Assembly: GCF_958979055.1 (NCBI RefSeq)
Contig: NC_084899.1
Coordinates: 1,562,501-1,626,500, forward strand
Length of the DNA: 64,000 nt
Direction of reading: 5' to 3'
Source: Alnus glutinosa
Lineage: Eukaryota; Streptophyta; Magnoliopsida; Fagales; Betulaceae
Shown: positions 24,077 to 35,643 of the stretch, in pieces
How positions within the stretch are numbered: the first letter of the stretch is position 1
How the letters are laid out: every line of letters begins with the position of its first letter
Notes under the pieces: model-generated
What the model was told of the DNA's origin: nothing
What the model saw: the letters and a program-made list of their open reading frames with translations, nothing else
Database searches by the model: none
Translations under genes and position numbers: made by a program

Positions 24077-24409
24077 GGGATAATTGCACTATTGATCCTT
24101 AGGGTTGACCTAAATTACGAATTACTCCCTGTGGAACAAAAAGTTTATAGAGGGTTATTGTGGCAAACTATAATTACGAATCAATCCTTAAACCTGTTTT
24201 TCGTCCTCCAAGTTAACAGAATCAGTTAGTTTTCCACGTTATATAAATAATGATACAACCTTTAAATATCATTTATATTGTAATCTATTAACGGACTTTA
24301 TTTAATTGGTGGATGGAAAATAAGTTTAGGAAATTATTTGTAATTATAGTACCACAGAAAATAATTTGTAATTTAGGTAAATTCTAAGGTCTAGTGATGC
24401 AATTATCCA
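24077..24409. mobile_element. Mutator-type MITE, 333 bp, with exact 9-bp target duplication
   Basis: taaaattaa lies at 24068-24076 and at 24410-24418. The ends are gggataattgcactattgat and, inverted, tggataattgcatcactaga. The terminal sequence ggataattgcac is shared with the larger element at 50001-50631. Confidence 0.85.
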
Positions 24410-24418
24410 TAAAATTAA

Positions 24419-24885
24419 CCTGATAAAATTGAGAGATATTTACTTTGTATTCTGTTACGACACACTTATATCGAACGAGTTCAATTCACATTGAAAACCA
24501 ACTTTTTTATCATTATTATTATTATTTTTTTTGTTCCCATTGAAAACCAACTTATTGTCTTTAATGATGACAATAGTCCGTGGACTTGGGCGGTTGCGGC
24601 CACAATGTAATCGTCATTTTGCTCGGAACAACATCTGGTATTCAACTTTATTCTTTGCTTTTATCTCCACGAAGCAAGAAAGGTTTCGAAACGTTGGATC
24701 TTCTCGTCACAATTTTGAATGGTCAAGATGATGTGGTTACTCGGTCTCATACTTTTGTCGGTCCCTAATCTGCATGGACGCCACGCGTCATGCTTAAATC
24801 CTTCCGAACGTTAAAGGCATATCCAACTTGGATTTATACATCATCCAACTTGGATATAAAACTTGGATACTTGGAGTCTTGGATG
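24419..24885. other. Intergenic, no recognisable gene
   Basis: Reading frames of 60-66 codons at 24531-24768 show no family match that I can see. Near 24825-24885 the phrase ccaacttggat repeats a few times. Confidence 0.35.
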
Positions 24886-25056
24886 CTTACATCATTTAAT
24901 TGTTTTTTTTTTTTTTTTTTTTGTTATTTTAAAATTGATGTGGCTCTTAAAATTACCATTGAATTTATGATAGATCATCATTAGATTTTGATCCAATGGT
25001 GATTTTAAGAGCCACATCAATTTAGGAGGACAATGAGATGATGTGTAGTATTTCTC
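24886..25056. mobile_element. MITE of the 'ttaaaatcaccattgaat' family, copy 1
   Basis: A palindrome pairs attgatgtggctcttaaaat with attttaagagccacatcaat-like sequence around a core gaatttatgatagatcatca. A long T run near the left end blurs that border. Sister copies are at 30428-30598 and 42339-42519. Confidence 0.7.
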
Positions 25057-25066
25057 ATAAAACTTT

Positions 25067-25466
25067 AGAGCATTCACAACAGCTTTTTATTCATTTTCCT
25101 TATACTCATTTTCCTTATACGTAAACACCATACAACAGCTTCCCTTTATTTTTTCCTATATCATTAAAATATTATTCTTTTACTTTTACTTTAATTAAAA
25201 ATAAGAAAAATGAGATAAAGTAGGAGAGAGATAATATATTTTTTACCTTTACTTTAATTAAAAATAGGAAAGAGAAATAAAGTATGTGAGAGATAATATA
25301 TTTTGTGAATAAACAATTGAAGGGAAGTGAATAGTGATTTTCACTTCTTAGGGAAATGAAAATTTTAGAAAAACTATTGTGGAAGAATTTTTGTAATTTT
25401 CTTGAATTTTTTTTTAAAACTTAAAAAACAGACCCCTTTTAAAGAAACTGCTATGAATGCTTTTAG
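25067..25466. mobile_element. Nonautonomous element with (T)AGAGCATTC-type ends
   Basis: The left end tagagcattcacaacagct and the inverted right end taaaagcattcatagcagtt match. The interior is AT-rich with two copies of tactttaattaaaaatagg-like sequence. No coding potential. Similar end motifs bound the element near 32930-33903. Confidence 0.55.
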
Positions 25467-25507
25467 AAGTAGCACTGCTAGCCAGTAGCCAGAAGGAGTA
25501 GGCGTGT

Positions 25508-25885
25508 ATGGAGAAATCATTTACAAAGGAGATACGTTAATTACATTTATATATGAAAAATAGAGATCTAGAGATATAACACAGGGTCTTCCAAAAGTGG
25601 AACAAGTGTTAGAAGTTCGTTCAATTGATTCAATATCGATGAACCTAGAAAAGAGGATTGAGGGTTGGAACAAACGTATAACAAAAATTCTTGAAATTCC
25701 TTGGGGATTCTTGATTGGTGCTAAGCTAACTATAGTGCAGAGTCGTATCTCTTTGGTTGATAAGATCCAAAAAGTTTATCGATCTCAGGGAATGCAGATT
25801 CATAATCGATATATAGAGATTATTGTGCGTCAAATAACATCAAAAGTGTTAGTTTCGGAAGATAGAATGTCTAATGTTTTTTCAC
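25508..25885 (+). pseudogene. rpoC2: Nuclear plastid DNA (NUPT): fragment of rpoC2
   Basis: The translation closely follows the plastid RNA polymerase beta'' subunit: GDTLITFIYEK, then [49 protein letters not shown] and [16 protein letters not shown] up to NVFSP. It covers about 126 codons of a protein over 1,300 residues long, includes a stop early on, and has no plastid promoter, so it is nonfunctional. The fragment is bracketed by an exact 19-bp direct repeat ccagaaggagtaggcgtgt at 25489-25507 and 25886-25904. That sequence is not plastid in origin as far as I can tell. Confidence 0.93.
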
Positions 25886-26281
25886 CCAGAAGGAGTAGGC
25901 GTGTTGAGCTGACAGATAGTTGGTGGGTTGGGCTTCGTTGATACTGACGTGGAACCTTAATGGCCCCTGGGCCTGAGCTCACATGACAGTAAATGAACAT
26001 TGACGCGTGGCCCAAACTCTACCTCGAAAACATTGGTTGGCGAAACACGATAGCACACCAAATTAGTTGAGCTGAAAACTGAAAAGACATCCTCTGTACA
26101 AGGCCATAGGCCGTGTGTACATCAGTGTGGACCATCTAGTTTGAGTTGTAATCAAATATTGCCTGCCACGAATTGGCTTGACATTGATATAAGAAGAGTG
26201 GGGCGTCCTCTCATATACACGTTACTCTTAAGGCAGATGAAGCTTCCTTTGCTCCCTTTTTTCCTTCTTTCATAGGAAGCT

Positions 26282-29200
26282 TTATTGTTCATCTGCGAGT
26301 GCAACAGCAAGCCAGTTTGACACCATTGATTGACCCTCTAACCAGTTGGCTGGATTTAAAGACATAGGAGTAATTGCAACCTGTAGTGCCAAAGGGAGCC
26401 ATAGAATCAGCAATCAAGGAGAAGAGATTGACAAGAAGATGATAAACAAAGAGGTTGCAACTCACAAATCCATCTTCAAGTGCTCTGTAATCTAGATCCT
26501 CATCCACATGTTCCTGCTCCTTTTCTACGAACTGCAAACATAAATATAACCACAGCTCATAGAAAATGTTCCTTGAAATAATAAAAGTTGCTAACGGAAA
26601 AAGTAGGATAGTGCAGCAATGTAAAGGAAGTGGGTTCCATAACAAATATATCCGGTGGGTTCGTTTGATAAAAGGGTGCTTTTTGTTTTTTTGGTGGTTG
26701 AAAATGTGTTATAATGTGAGATAAAAATGAAAATAATTTTAAGTATTTTGTGAGTGCTTTATTTTTAGAGTTATTTGTTAATGCTTTTACTTTCTTGTTA
26801 AAAAACCAAAAAGCTTTCCCAAAAAGCGTTATCGAACGAGGCCACAGTCTACTTTTTCCTCCCCTCCCAAGCCCCCCCAATACATAGATAACTAGTAGAG
26901 AGATTTGGCTGCTACTGCTTTGTACCTCTAAACGGAAGTATTTCTTCAGAGTCTGTTGGGAATTGCATTTTCCTGCTACTCCAACAGATTCAATCTCCAC
27001 ATTCTTCCGATGTGAGTTCAAACGACGTGCTGCACCCTAAGAATTTCAGAGGATATGCTTTTCAGAATGACAACTGAAAACATACCCAAAAATTAAAACA
27101 TTGGAGCATTATGGTATCAAACAGGAAGAACTCACAGCAGCAGAGGCATCTCGGCTGAGCTGTGCCAGCTTCATACCAAGGCTTTGCTGATTGGACATGA
27201 AATGGCCAGCAGAGGGATGCCTGTTAGCTGACACAGCTTGCCAGCTTAGAGAGGACCTCCATAGACTCTGCCTGGTCACCTTGAAGCCCTGTCAAACAAA
27301 AGTATAGCCCCAATAAATAAACCATATAATTGCAAGGTGCAACTAGAAAGCACTTGAATGTCACCAAGCGAATGTGATGACTCATTGAAGTTCTTGTGAG
27401 ACAAAAATGGAAAGACTTCAGCCCACTGAACATCCCGGAACTCTAAAATTCCACAGAAATGTGACCCATCTAATAACAGGAGGGCCCTGGTCAGGGCAAT
27501 ATAAGCCTAAATATTTGTACTAAGACATTCACAAGACTGCAAATAGACTTCCATGTTTGTTTTATTTAGTCATCCTTATATCAATTTTATCCTGACCTGG
27601 TGCCTAAGTCTAATCTCACATGATGCTTTGAATCCATATTCCTCAGTTGCATATTTTTTGAGAATAAAAACAAGAAGAGAAACATAAGCATACTTAAGAT
27701 CATGAAGCTGGCTCTTTTTTAAGGGTAATGTCAATTGCTACACATGCCTATTTCGAACATCTAATTCATTGATCTGTCTAAAATGTGACTTTGATTCTAT
27801 TTCCAAAAAGGAGTATGACTAACAATACAATCTCAAGAGTTGAAGGAAAGCGAAATGTGCCATGGAAAATTTGCTAATTTTTTAACTTCTGCCACTGACC
27901 ATCTGATAAATAAAGCTATTCTAAACACCCAAAAAATCGTCCATATAATTAATATCACCTTCTTGTAATACCATAGACACATGGATGGAGATAAGTCATT
28001 TTCAATATAAAGATGATCACGACTAGTTTAGATATACACTTCACATTCAAATTACAATACTTGCACACAATCCAAAAACGTAGCAGCACAAGAAGCAAAC
28101 CTTGTTTGTCAAAGGACAGCTGGGAATCTCAATATTCAGCAAGAAACTTTTAGGGAAAGTTCCTTTCTCAATATCTCTCACAGCCGCATGTATTAATGGC
28201 AAACAAACAATGACTGCATCCTTCAAATCACTCTCACAGCTCACCTCCTTCTTCCTGAAAGAGGCTTTGACATATAATATACTCGATAGATACCCATTAA
28301 AGTGGGCGGGGAAGAGGGGGGAGGGGAGGAAAGAAATGCCCAAAAACAAGAAGCAGAACCAATAAGAAACAAGACCCAGAAAACACAATCACCAGTTCAA
28401 TGATATGCAAAGAGATGGTACACCACAAATCATTGCCTCCCTAGCTCCAGCAACAGCCCCAGAGTAGAACCTACGTCATGGGAACTCAAACGTCAGCGCT
28501 CAAAGCAATAAAATGCGATATAGCAAACCCATACCACCAAAACTGTCAGCTGAATTTCCTTTCAGTGGCAAATTCAAACTTATTTAAAATATATAATACA
28601 TATATATATTACTTACATGTTGTTACCACAACTTGATCCCTTGTTTACTCCACTAATGACCTGAAAATAACAATACAGGATAGAAACAATAATTAGTGCT
28701 CAAAGTATCAACAAGCATCTCAAAAAGTACAGATTCTAATTTCTAAATGCATACCAAAACAGGCTTTGACCAAGAAAACAATGCCCCAGATAAAGCTAAA
28801 GATACACAATCAGCAGGACTGCCTGATCATATGAAAATTAACAATCAAAGCATATTCCATTCTAATTCCAGTATAATACGATGATAGCTATAGCTCCTGA
28901 AAACAATTTTAAAAATTAACCAAAAAAGTACACAATGTGAGCATTGGAATTACCAGAAACTTCATAAGCAGTGGCACCGCTGAATTCAACGGAACACGCA
29001 GAAAGCGTTTCCCGGATCGTCACCGAGTGACCGGACACCGATCTATCCCTGCACCGATGAGCCAAATTCATACCACTGAACATGAGCATATTCGTTTCAT
29101 TTTATTTTCTGTTTATTTTATTTTGAATAGAACAGCAAATCCTATCTAAACCAGCAACTGAGGAAGCAGGAATATATAAGAAAAGACAATGGAGTAAATT

Positions 29201-29869
29201 TCAGTTAGTTTTGCTGGACTCTTTTGAGAAAAAAGAATATAAAAGGCAACAAAAAAAAAATATCCAGAGTTACGAGATTTTCTTTTCCTAAACTTCTCAG
29301 CAGCCAAACGGAGGGATCAAAGTGGAAAATAGAGAGGGAAATGACTATAAGAAACCGATGATTGGGAAGCGAAGACATGACCATCCAATCGACCCTCGTG
29401 AATCACACTAAGCCAAAATCTCATTACCAAACATGAGCTTCACGTTTAGTTAAAAAAAATTAACTAGTTCTGCTGAAGAAAAAGAAAAGAAAAGAAAATT
29501 TCAAATCGGAAGCTTATTTTCCCACACTTTCTCGGCAACCAAACGAAGGGATAAACATGGAAATTATAAAGAGGAAAATAGGAAATGGCTATGAGGAACT
29601 GACGATTGAGGAGCGCACAAGTAGACGTCGAAGCGACCATCACGGACGAGAGCTTCGACGAGGAATGTGAGACCGGGAGACTCTACGCCTTCCCCGTTGG
29701 TCACCAACACCACCGGCTTTGCGCAATCGCTCTCCGTTTTCGACTCGTCAGCTTCGGTTGGTTTGTGGGACTGGCATTCTACGGTGTCGTTTTTTCTGGC
29801 GATCAGAACTTGCTGGAGATTGGAGATCAGAGTCGGAGGCATGAAGTTGTTCCCCACAGAGGTCGCCAT
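26282..29869 (-). CDS. surE: SurE-family 5'-nucleotidase/phosphatase, 10 exons, 377 aa
   Basis: Exons on the minus strand are 29869-29604, 29048-28954, 28822-28755, 28660-28617, 28470-28393, 28254-28101, 27288-27136, 27036-26926, 26531-26466 and 26380-26282. All introns are GT-AG and the phases fit, giving 377 aa with TAA at 26284-26282. SurE proteins are metal-dependent phosphatases acting on nucleoside monophosphates and other phosphoesters. Landmarks in order: KPVVLVTNGEGVESPGLTFL (metal site), SVSGHSVTIRETLSA, DCVSLALSGALFSWSKPVL, VISGVNKGSSCGNN, SGAVAGAREAMICGVPSL, LLNIEIPSCPLT, and the plant-specific C-terminal part with VEIESVGVAGK and DLDYRALEDGF. No transit peptide is obvious. The usual Asp-Asp of bacterial SurE reads Gly-Glu here; plant members as I recall them have Gly-Asp. 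Confidence 0.92.
26657..26843. mobile_element. MITE in SurE intron 8
   Basis: The ends gggttcgtttgataaaaggg and, inverted, ggcctcgttcgataacgctt form imperfect terminal repeats, with gctttttg and caaaaagc inside. No target duplication was identified. Confidence 0.55.
29281..29395 (-). repeat. Decayed copy of the SurE exon 1/intron 1 junction inside intron 1
   Basis: The stretch ccaaacggagggatcaaagt ... ggaaatgactataagaaacc ... gattgggaagcg mirrors ccaaacgaagggataaacat ... ggaaatggctatgaggaact ... gattgaggagcg at 29538-29615, which spans the end of exon 1 and the start of intron 1. The copies lie about 237 bp apart, in the same orientation, and most differences are transitions. It is a partial tandem duplication and no longer encodes the exon end. 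Confidence 0.7.
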
Positions 29870-29906
29870 TTGAGAAGATGAGAGTGAGATATTGCTTCGT
29901 GGGGAA

Positions 29907-29915
29907 TTATATATA
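29907..29915 (-). promoter_or_regulatory. TATA box upstream of SurE
   Basis: On the minus strand this reads tatatataa, about 40 bp before the start codon at 29869. If used, the 5' leader would be very short, so an upstream start site is also possible. Confidence 0.45.
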
Positions 29916-30427
29916 GTAGTTCGAGGACGTGGTGTCCTACGTGGCAAGTTTGGGGCAAGCTTGAGCAATGCTATTGTTACACGGAAAATGATTGATACAG
30001 GACTGATGTACAATTCTAATAATTTTTTTATTTTTTTTTAGCATTACTCGTTATTATGGCACTACAATTTTTACTACAAATTTGTAAAACAGTTATTTGT
30101 ATTTTCGAGATTGAAGAAGCCATCTCAAATTGAATTCTCTTAAAATATATATATCTTGATCATGTTCCAAGATTAATTATATTTTAGGAATTTTATTCCA
30201 AAACCTTTCCACTTAGACTTGGTCTAATCCCTATTGGATATTTTGTCTACCAATTATTGTGACTATTAATATTTTTTAAACTATCTAATAATACTAAACA
30301 CCCAAGATAACATTGTAAAATATTTTATAGAAAATATAAAACATTTGTAATGTTATTAATTTGAAATATTTTAGTAATTATCCAGTATAATCAAGTTAGG
30401 TTCATGTTTACCATACCTAAAATTTAA
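29916..30427. other. SurE upstream region
   Basis: AT-rich sequence, presumably promoter in its first few hundred bases. No gene is seen. Confidence 0.35.
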
Positions 30428-30598
30428 GAGTAATGTTAGGGACTATATTTTTATCCTCTTTTTATTATTCCAAAATTGATGTAACTCTTAAAATCACCGT
30501 TAAATCAAAATCTAACTGTGATATATTACAAATTCAATGATAATTTTAAAAGTCACATCAATTTGAAAGAATATAAAAAGATTATTCCTAGCATTTTT
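30428..30598. mobile_element. MITE of the 'ttaaaatcaccattgaat' family, copy 2
   Basis: Starts gagtaatgttagggac and ends tattcctagcatttttc. The inner stem pairs ttgatgtaactcttaaaatc with attttaaaagtcacatcaat. It is diverged from the copies at 24886 and 42339. Confidence 0.7.
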
Positions 30599-32380
30599 CA
30601 AACTTTAAACCTTAATAGATCTTAAAATTTGAGTCTAAAATCCGTTCAAATCGATCTTGATAAAAAAATAAATAAAAAAAATATTATGAATCGATTATAA
30701 TCGTTCATAACTCTTGATAATTGAGTTCTTGGGTAATATATGAAAAATGAATATGACCATACGCAAACATAACGTTGCTTAGAGCCACCATGTGTCTTAA
30801 AATATAAATCAAACAATGTAAAACACAAACATATAAAATATTAAAGTGAATCTAAACTTGTTCCTTAAATCTAATCTAAACTTTTTGCACCAAAGGTTTT
30901 TTTTATTATGAGGCAAGAAACACGAAAACCTCTAAAGCAAAGTTATATAGAGATTGGACGTTTCTTTATGGTTCAGCTATTATAAAGTTATACGTTTGAG
31001 ATCCAACAATTTTTACTATAATTTTTTTTACAAACTTACAAGATAAATATTTTATAAAAGTAAATATCTCTTGAACCATCACATGATGGCTCAATTTCAA
31101 ATGGTTGAAGTGGTGAATACCGCATGGACCGTCACATTATTTTGTAAACGTGATAAGCGCTGCATAAATTGTTATATCTGTTTATAAAAGACTTATAATA
31201 AAAATTAAAATAATATTACTCTTCATACTTATTTTATATCAACTGATTATGTAACGTGTTTTAAATGGTTTTATTTTTACTCCCAACAGCACTCAATTAC
31301 AAAAGATAAATGTTATTTTATATTCTTCCATCCTTTTTTCATCATTCTCCGTTGACGTAGCATTATAAATTTACCATTGATTTTTTTATTAAGATTAATG
31401 GCGTTGCCAATAAAAAATGACAAAGAAGAGAACAAGAAAATAATGCATATCATATCTTACTATAAAATGGGAGTCATTTTGTATGACAACATCACATGAG
31501 ACCAACTCTCCATGTGTGATGTGTCATTGCTTCATATTGTAGTCAAAATCAATTTCGTACGAGCATTGGTCGGGACACCTAACCTAGCCATTCATGATTC
31601 CCATTGATTTCGCTGTCTCATTACTTTTAGATATGGGCCCGTGAACATTAACACAGATTCCTGCGAAAATGGAGGGGTGTTACGTCACTGTGATCACCCT
31701 TACAAGCATTAAAAAAATTAAAAATTAAAAATAAAAATAAAAAAGGAAGTAATGATGCTATGTTTGGTGAAATCACGTTGTACAGTCTAGCATATTAGAA
31801 ATGAGGAGTGATTGGTGCACAACAGGTAGACAACTGTTATATATCAATCATTCATCTTTAGAGGTAATATTATGTTTTTTATTATAAATTCCTTATTGGT
31901 AATTCACATGACACTTATCACGTTTACAAATTAACATAACAATCAACACGACACTTATCCCATTAGTTACACTAAAATGTGGAGTGCCACATAACAATCC
32001 ATATGACATTTTCTTAAAATGTAAATTGATATGTGAGTTTAAAAGGAATTGTGAAAACTGCTATAAACCAAGCTTTTTCCTCAAGTTTCATCTTATATGG
32101 TTGATTTCAATAAGTGAATACTAAAGTGAAGCCAAAGTTCAAATTCAGTGTTCTGGGTCATAGTAGATATAGTATAAAGGAAGAAAAGTGATAATAAGCG
32201 CAAATGTTTTAACATCATTAAGTTTGACTAGGAGAAGAATTTTTTATTTCTCCATCTCACATTAATGTTTTTTTTTTTTTCAAATTATTGGATCTGTAGG
32301 TCCACGTGAAACAAAAAAAAAAATCAAATAGCTTTTGAAGCATTTCAAACAAATTTGAAAATAGTTAAGAACTTTTCAGA
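30599..32380. other. Intergenic AT-rich DNA, no gene seen
   Basis: Only short frames, with scattered A/T runs. Possible decayed palindromes near 31000-31080 and 31310-31440 are too weak to call. Confidence 0.35.
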
Positions 32381-32409
32381 CGTATCAATCACGAATTTTT
32401 TCCTCTCAC

Positions 32410-32560
32410 CTTTATGTTTTGGACAATGATCATAGCTTTCCCCATGATAACAGCACTACGCAAATGCTCGACAAGGTCAGCACCACGAAAGGAATGGCCA
32501 TCCACTAAGCCCAGATTACGGCCCACATACACCACAGAGAGTCCCACATCGAGCAAACTT
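32410..32560 (-). pseudogene. Unrecognised coding-like remnant
   Basis: The minus strand from about 32560 reads LLDVGLSVVYVGRNLGLVDG, then HSFRGADLVEHLRSAVIMGK and AMIIVQNIK, followed by a GT donor-like gtgaga near 32412. In-frame stops lie just upstream. It could be a lone decayed exon or a captured gene fragment. I recognise no family, and a frame of about 49 codons can arise by chance. Confidence 0.25.
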
Positions 32561-32929
32561 CAAACTCAACCTATGCCTTTGTCCAAACCGAAAGCGAGTG
32601 CCAAGCGCTCCCTACATAAAATATTCCATAAATATCTATGATATTCGTTTCACATCGCATGAATTGCAAGCACAGAAAAGCCTGACAGATGTATAATTCA
32701 ACTCACCACTACAGACCACACGCCACAAATCATACTAAATTTGTTTCCCAATTTGAAGGCAACATTAACAGCTTTTTTCCTAGTCTTCATCATATCCTAT
32801 ACTACTTTGATTATTAGCAAGTAACAGTACAGGAATACTTTCATTATTAGCAAGCCACAGTATTGAAATAGAATCCTCTCAATATCAAGTGAAATGAAAA
32901 GTTCAGATTTTGTTTTGTTGCTTCTTTAG

Positions 32930-33903
32930 AGCATTCTCATCCGATTATGTATATCACAATCTAAAATAGTTAATCAAAACTCACTTTATCTAGTTTAGTT
33001 AATGGGTTTTAAAAGACACCATACATCCGATAATCTGTTCCTGACTCTATATTATTTCTTTATTCTTTTTTATTACTTTTTTCTTAAAATAATAATTTAT
33101 AAATTGTTTTATTCAAAAGAAAATCAGACGCATAACCATTTCACAAATCAGAAGGAATCAAACAAATCAAACGCTCTTGCCCATTTCTAAAATCAAGCAA
33201 ATCACCACTATGGGATGTGCGTCGTTGTCGCGATACACCCCTCGTTCGAAGCTCTGGCCTGAAGGACGTCCTCACGAAAAGAAAAACCCATGTTCATGGG
33301 TTAGTAGACTTCGCCCAGAACATCTCGGTGGAACCTCCGCGTAAGTTGGTTGTTCATCTAGACATAAAAATTGAGCTGAAGCAATGGAATCTGTCCTGAA
33401 TTTGGAAGCATGGTTAGGCATGGTTGTGCTTTGTATAACAGGCCCAAGATCTTGCACATAGAATCCTCTAGCATCTACAATTTTGCCTTGAGTGATTGTG
33501 CTATCTATGCTCTTGCCCATTTCGAAAATAAGTAAATCACCTTTCTATACTGTTGCCTATTTCGAAACTATTGATCTTTCCTTTTTCTAATTCTGGCTAG
33601 CGTCGACGAAATCAAGCAATCAAGACTTTGCTTTAGCAGAGAGACAACACAGAGAAACAAAAACTTTCACGGAAGCTTCAGGAAACTGGAAAAGAGAAAA
33701 GCAAAGAGAGAATGAGAAATAGAAACGAATAAAAAAAGAATAGGTTGTTGCACAGTGTCACGCCCCATGACACTGTAGACAAATGCAACCAAAATCTAAT
33801 TTGCATTTGGTTCACATAATCCGTTGGAGGGGCATTTTAGTGTTTCCATTAGCTATTTTAGATAAAAGGTGGATATACATTATCTATTGTGAATGTTCTA
33901 ACG
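32930..33903. mobile_element. Possible nonautonomous transposon with AGAGCATTC-type ends and internal direct repeats
   Basis: The left end tagagcattctcatccgatt and the inverted right end tagaacattcacaatagata are imperfect inverted repeats. Inside, gctcttgcccatttctaaaa (33171) and gctcttgcccatttcgaaaa (33509) are direct repeats around a higher-GC segment whose minus strand has an 82-codon frame (33520-33272) with no recognised product. This looks like a transposon carrying captured sequence, but no target duplication was found. Confidence 0.4.
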
Positions 33904-35643
33904 GTGTACATGGTATCACGTTATTTAAAAAATTTAAATGACATCATTCCAAGTGAAATGATGAGAATCGTGATCCAATAGTATAAACTAAAAGACATTG
34001 TGATGCGGGACAACAAGCAATTGAGAAGAAAGTTTGAAGAGAGAGAAGAAGACGAGAAGTAAAAGAGGAAATGAAGAAGCATGGGAGAGGGGAGAAATCA
34101 GAAGAGGGAAGACAACAAGAGTCGATATTTTCTTTATTTCATCAAAACTAATTATGCTTAACTAGACTAGGGATTAAACCCTAACCCTAACTCTAGTGAT
34201 ACTTGGGCCGACAAGCCATTAAAATAATATAAAGCCCAAAATCTGAAAAATAACACAATCAATCTGAAAAATAAATAACAAAAAAAAAAAAGGTGGAAAA
34301 TAACAAAAGTACCCATAATAATATCTTTAGCTCTCAATCAGCCAACCGCAAGGTCATGGACTGTGCCATCCTCCGACATCCATGTCCATACACGCGTGGT
34401 CAGTGGTCTGTGTCAGGTGTCCCCATCACATTGTCACAAAATAATGCACAGATAATATTAGGGGTTCTGTTATGACCAAACAATCACGGCGAAAATCATG
34501 TTCATTGAAAAAATTAAGATAACTATTCTTACCAAAAACTCCTATTAGTATATTGTGCTTTAAAATATGTGTTTAGTCATCAAAGGAGACTGTTTTGAGG
34601 AGACTAGACTGGTTGTCCACCTTCAACATCATGGATACTTCACTAACATAGTTGAGCACTACACTCTTACACACCTCATCCCGCAGGACTAATGAGCTAC
34701 CATTTCAAAATGTACCTTCAGTAAATTTAAGCATTGGATCTTCAATCTAACAACCTAATTCGAAATTTACATTGAACCTATGAAAGAGTCTTTTGTTTAT
34801 CATAGAATATTCAGCGAAGTAATAAATTGACTGAGATTTTCCATGGATCTAACATACACCTGTAATATTTGGAAGAGCAGCAAAGAGCATTCGAAAAAGC
34901 AACCTGAATAGCTGCAAAGGCCTTCCCAATTATTATTTTTTAACCAAAAAAAAAAAAAGAACCTGCAAGGACTAGGCATCTGTAACTTGATCATCAAGAT
35001 CCCATCGCAAGTTGGCAGACTGAAAACACTTTTTGAGAATTGATCACAAGGGTGACAAAGGTGGATATTTTCCATAAAACCATCACTGCGGTCATCTGCT
35101 TTTGCCCTTTAACGGCAGTAATAAAGTTAGAATCAAGATGAAGCCATGACAACAAGCAAGGTTGCAAGTGACAAGAAGATAATCAATTACCAGGGCCTCA
35201 ACTTTAAGATGATAGTCACATGTGACTGGCTTTTCTATAGAACTGGTTTATAATATCTCAAAGAAGAAAATCAATCTGAAGTCCCTTCAAAGCAAAGATC
35301 TCAAGCGATCATAATCAATGAACTTCACAATCACAATGCAGCCATTCCATCTACAGTTGAGATTTCAAAAGAATAAAAAAAGTTCCTTTAGTTAGTTTTT
35401 GCCTGTTAACTATCACCAATTAAAGGCAATAAAAACATCAATAGAAATGCAAACTGCACCTGATCAGCGGCTTCTGGAAATAAGCTGAAAAAATACAACA
35501 TTGTGCTGCTAAAGGACAAAAGAGAAGGCATGAACTATTAGATGTCTTTTCCTCAATGCTGCTGTGTTTTACTCGAACTGATCAGATATAAGAGCCACAG
35601 CCCGACCACATTGGGGTTTGGCTACCACTTAGGGTTTTATCCT
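33904..35643. other. Downstream flank of C3H65, no gene seen
   Basis: It contains a purine-rich stretch at 34010-34130, a short telomere-like aaaccctaaccctaac near 34175, and DNA that is probably C3H65 3' UTR close to 35643. No gene can be supported. Confidence 0.35.

Noticed and set aside
24531-24768. Two overlapping 62-66-codon frames
   Set aside because: No domain, no splice context and no neighbour supporting a gene.
34171-34190. Telomere-like CCCTAA units
   Set aside because: Only about two units; too short to be an interstitial telomere array.
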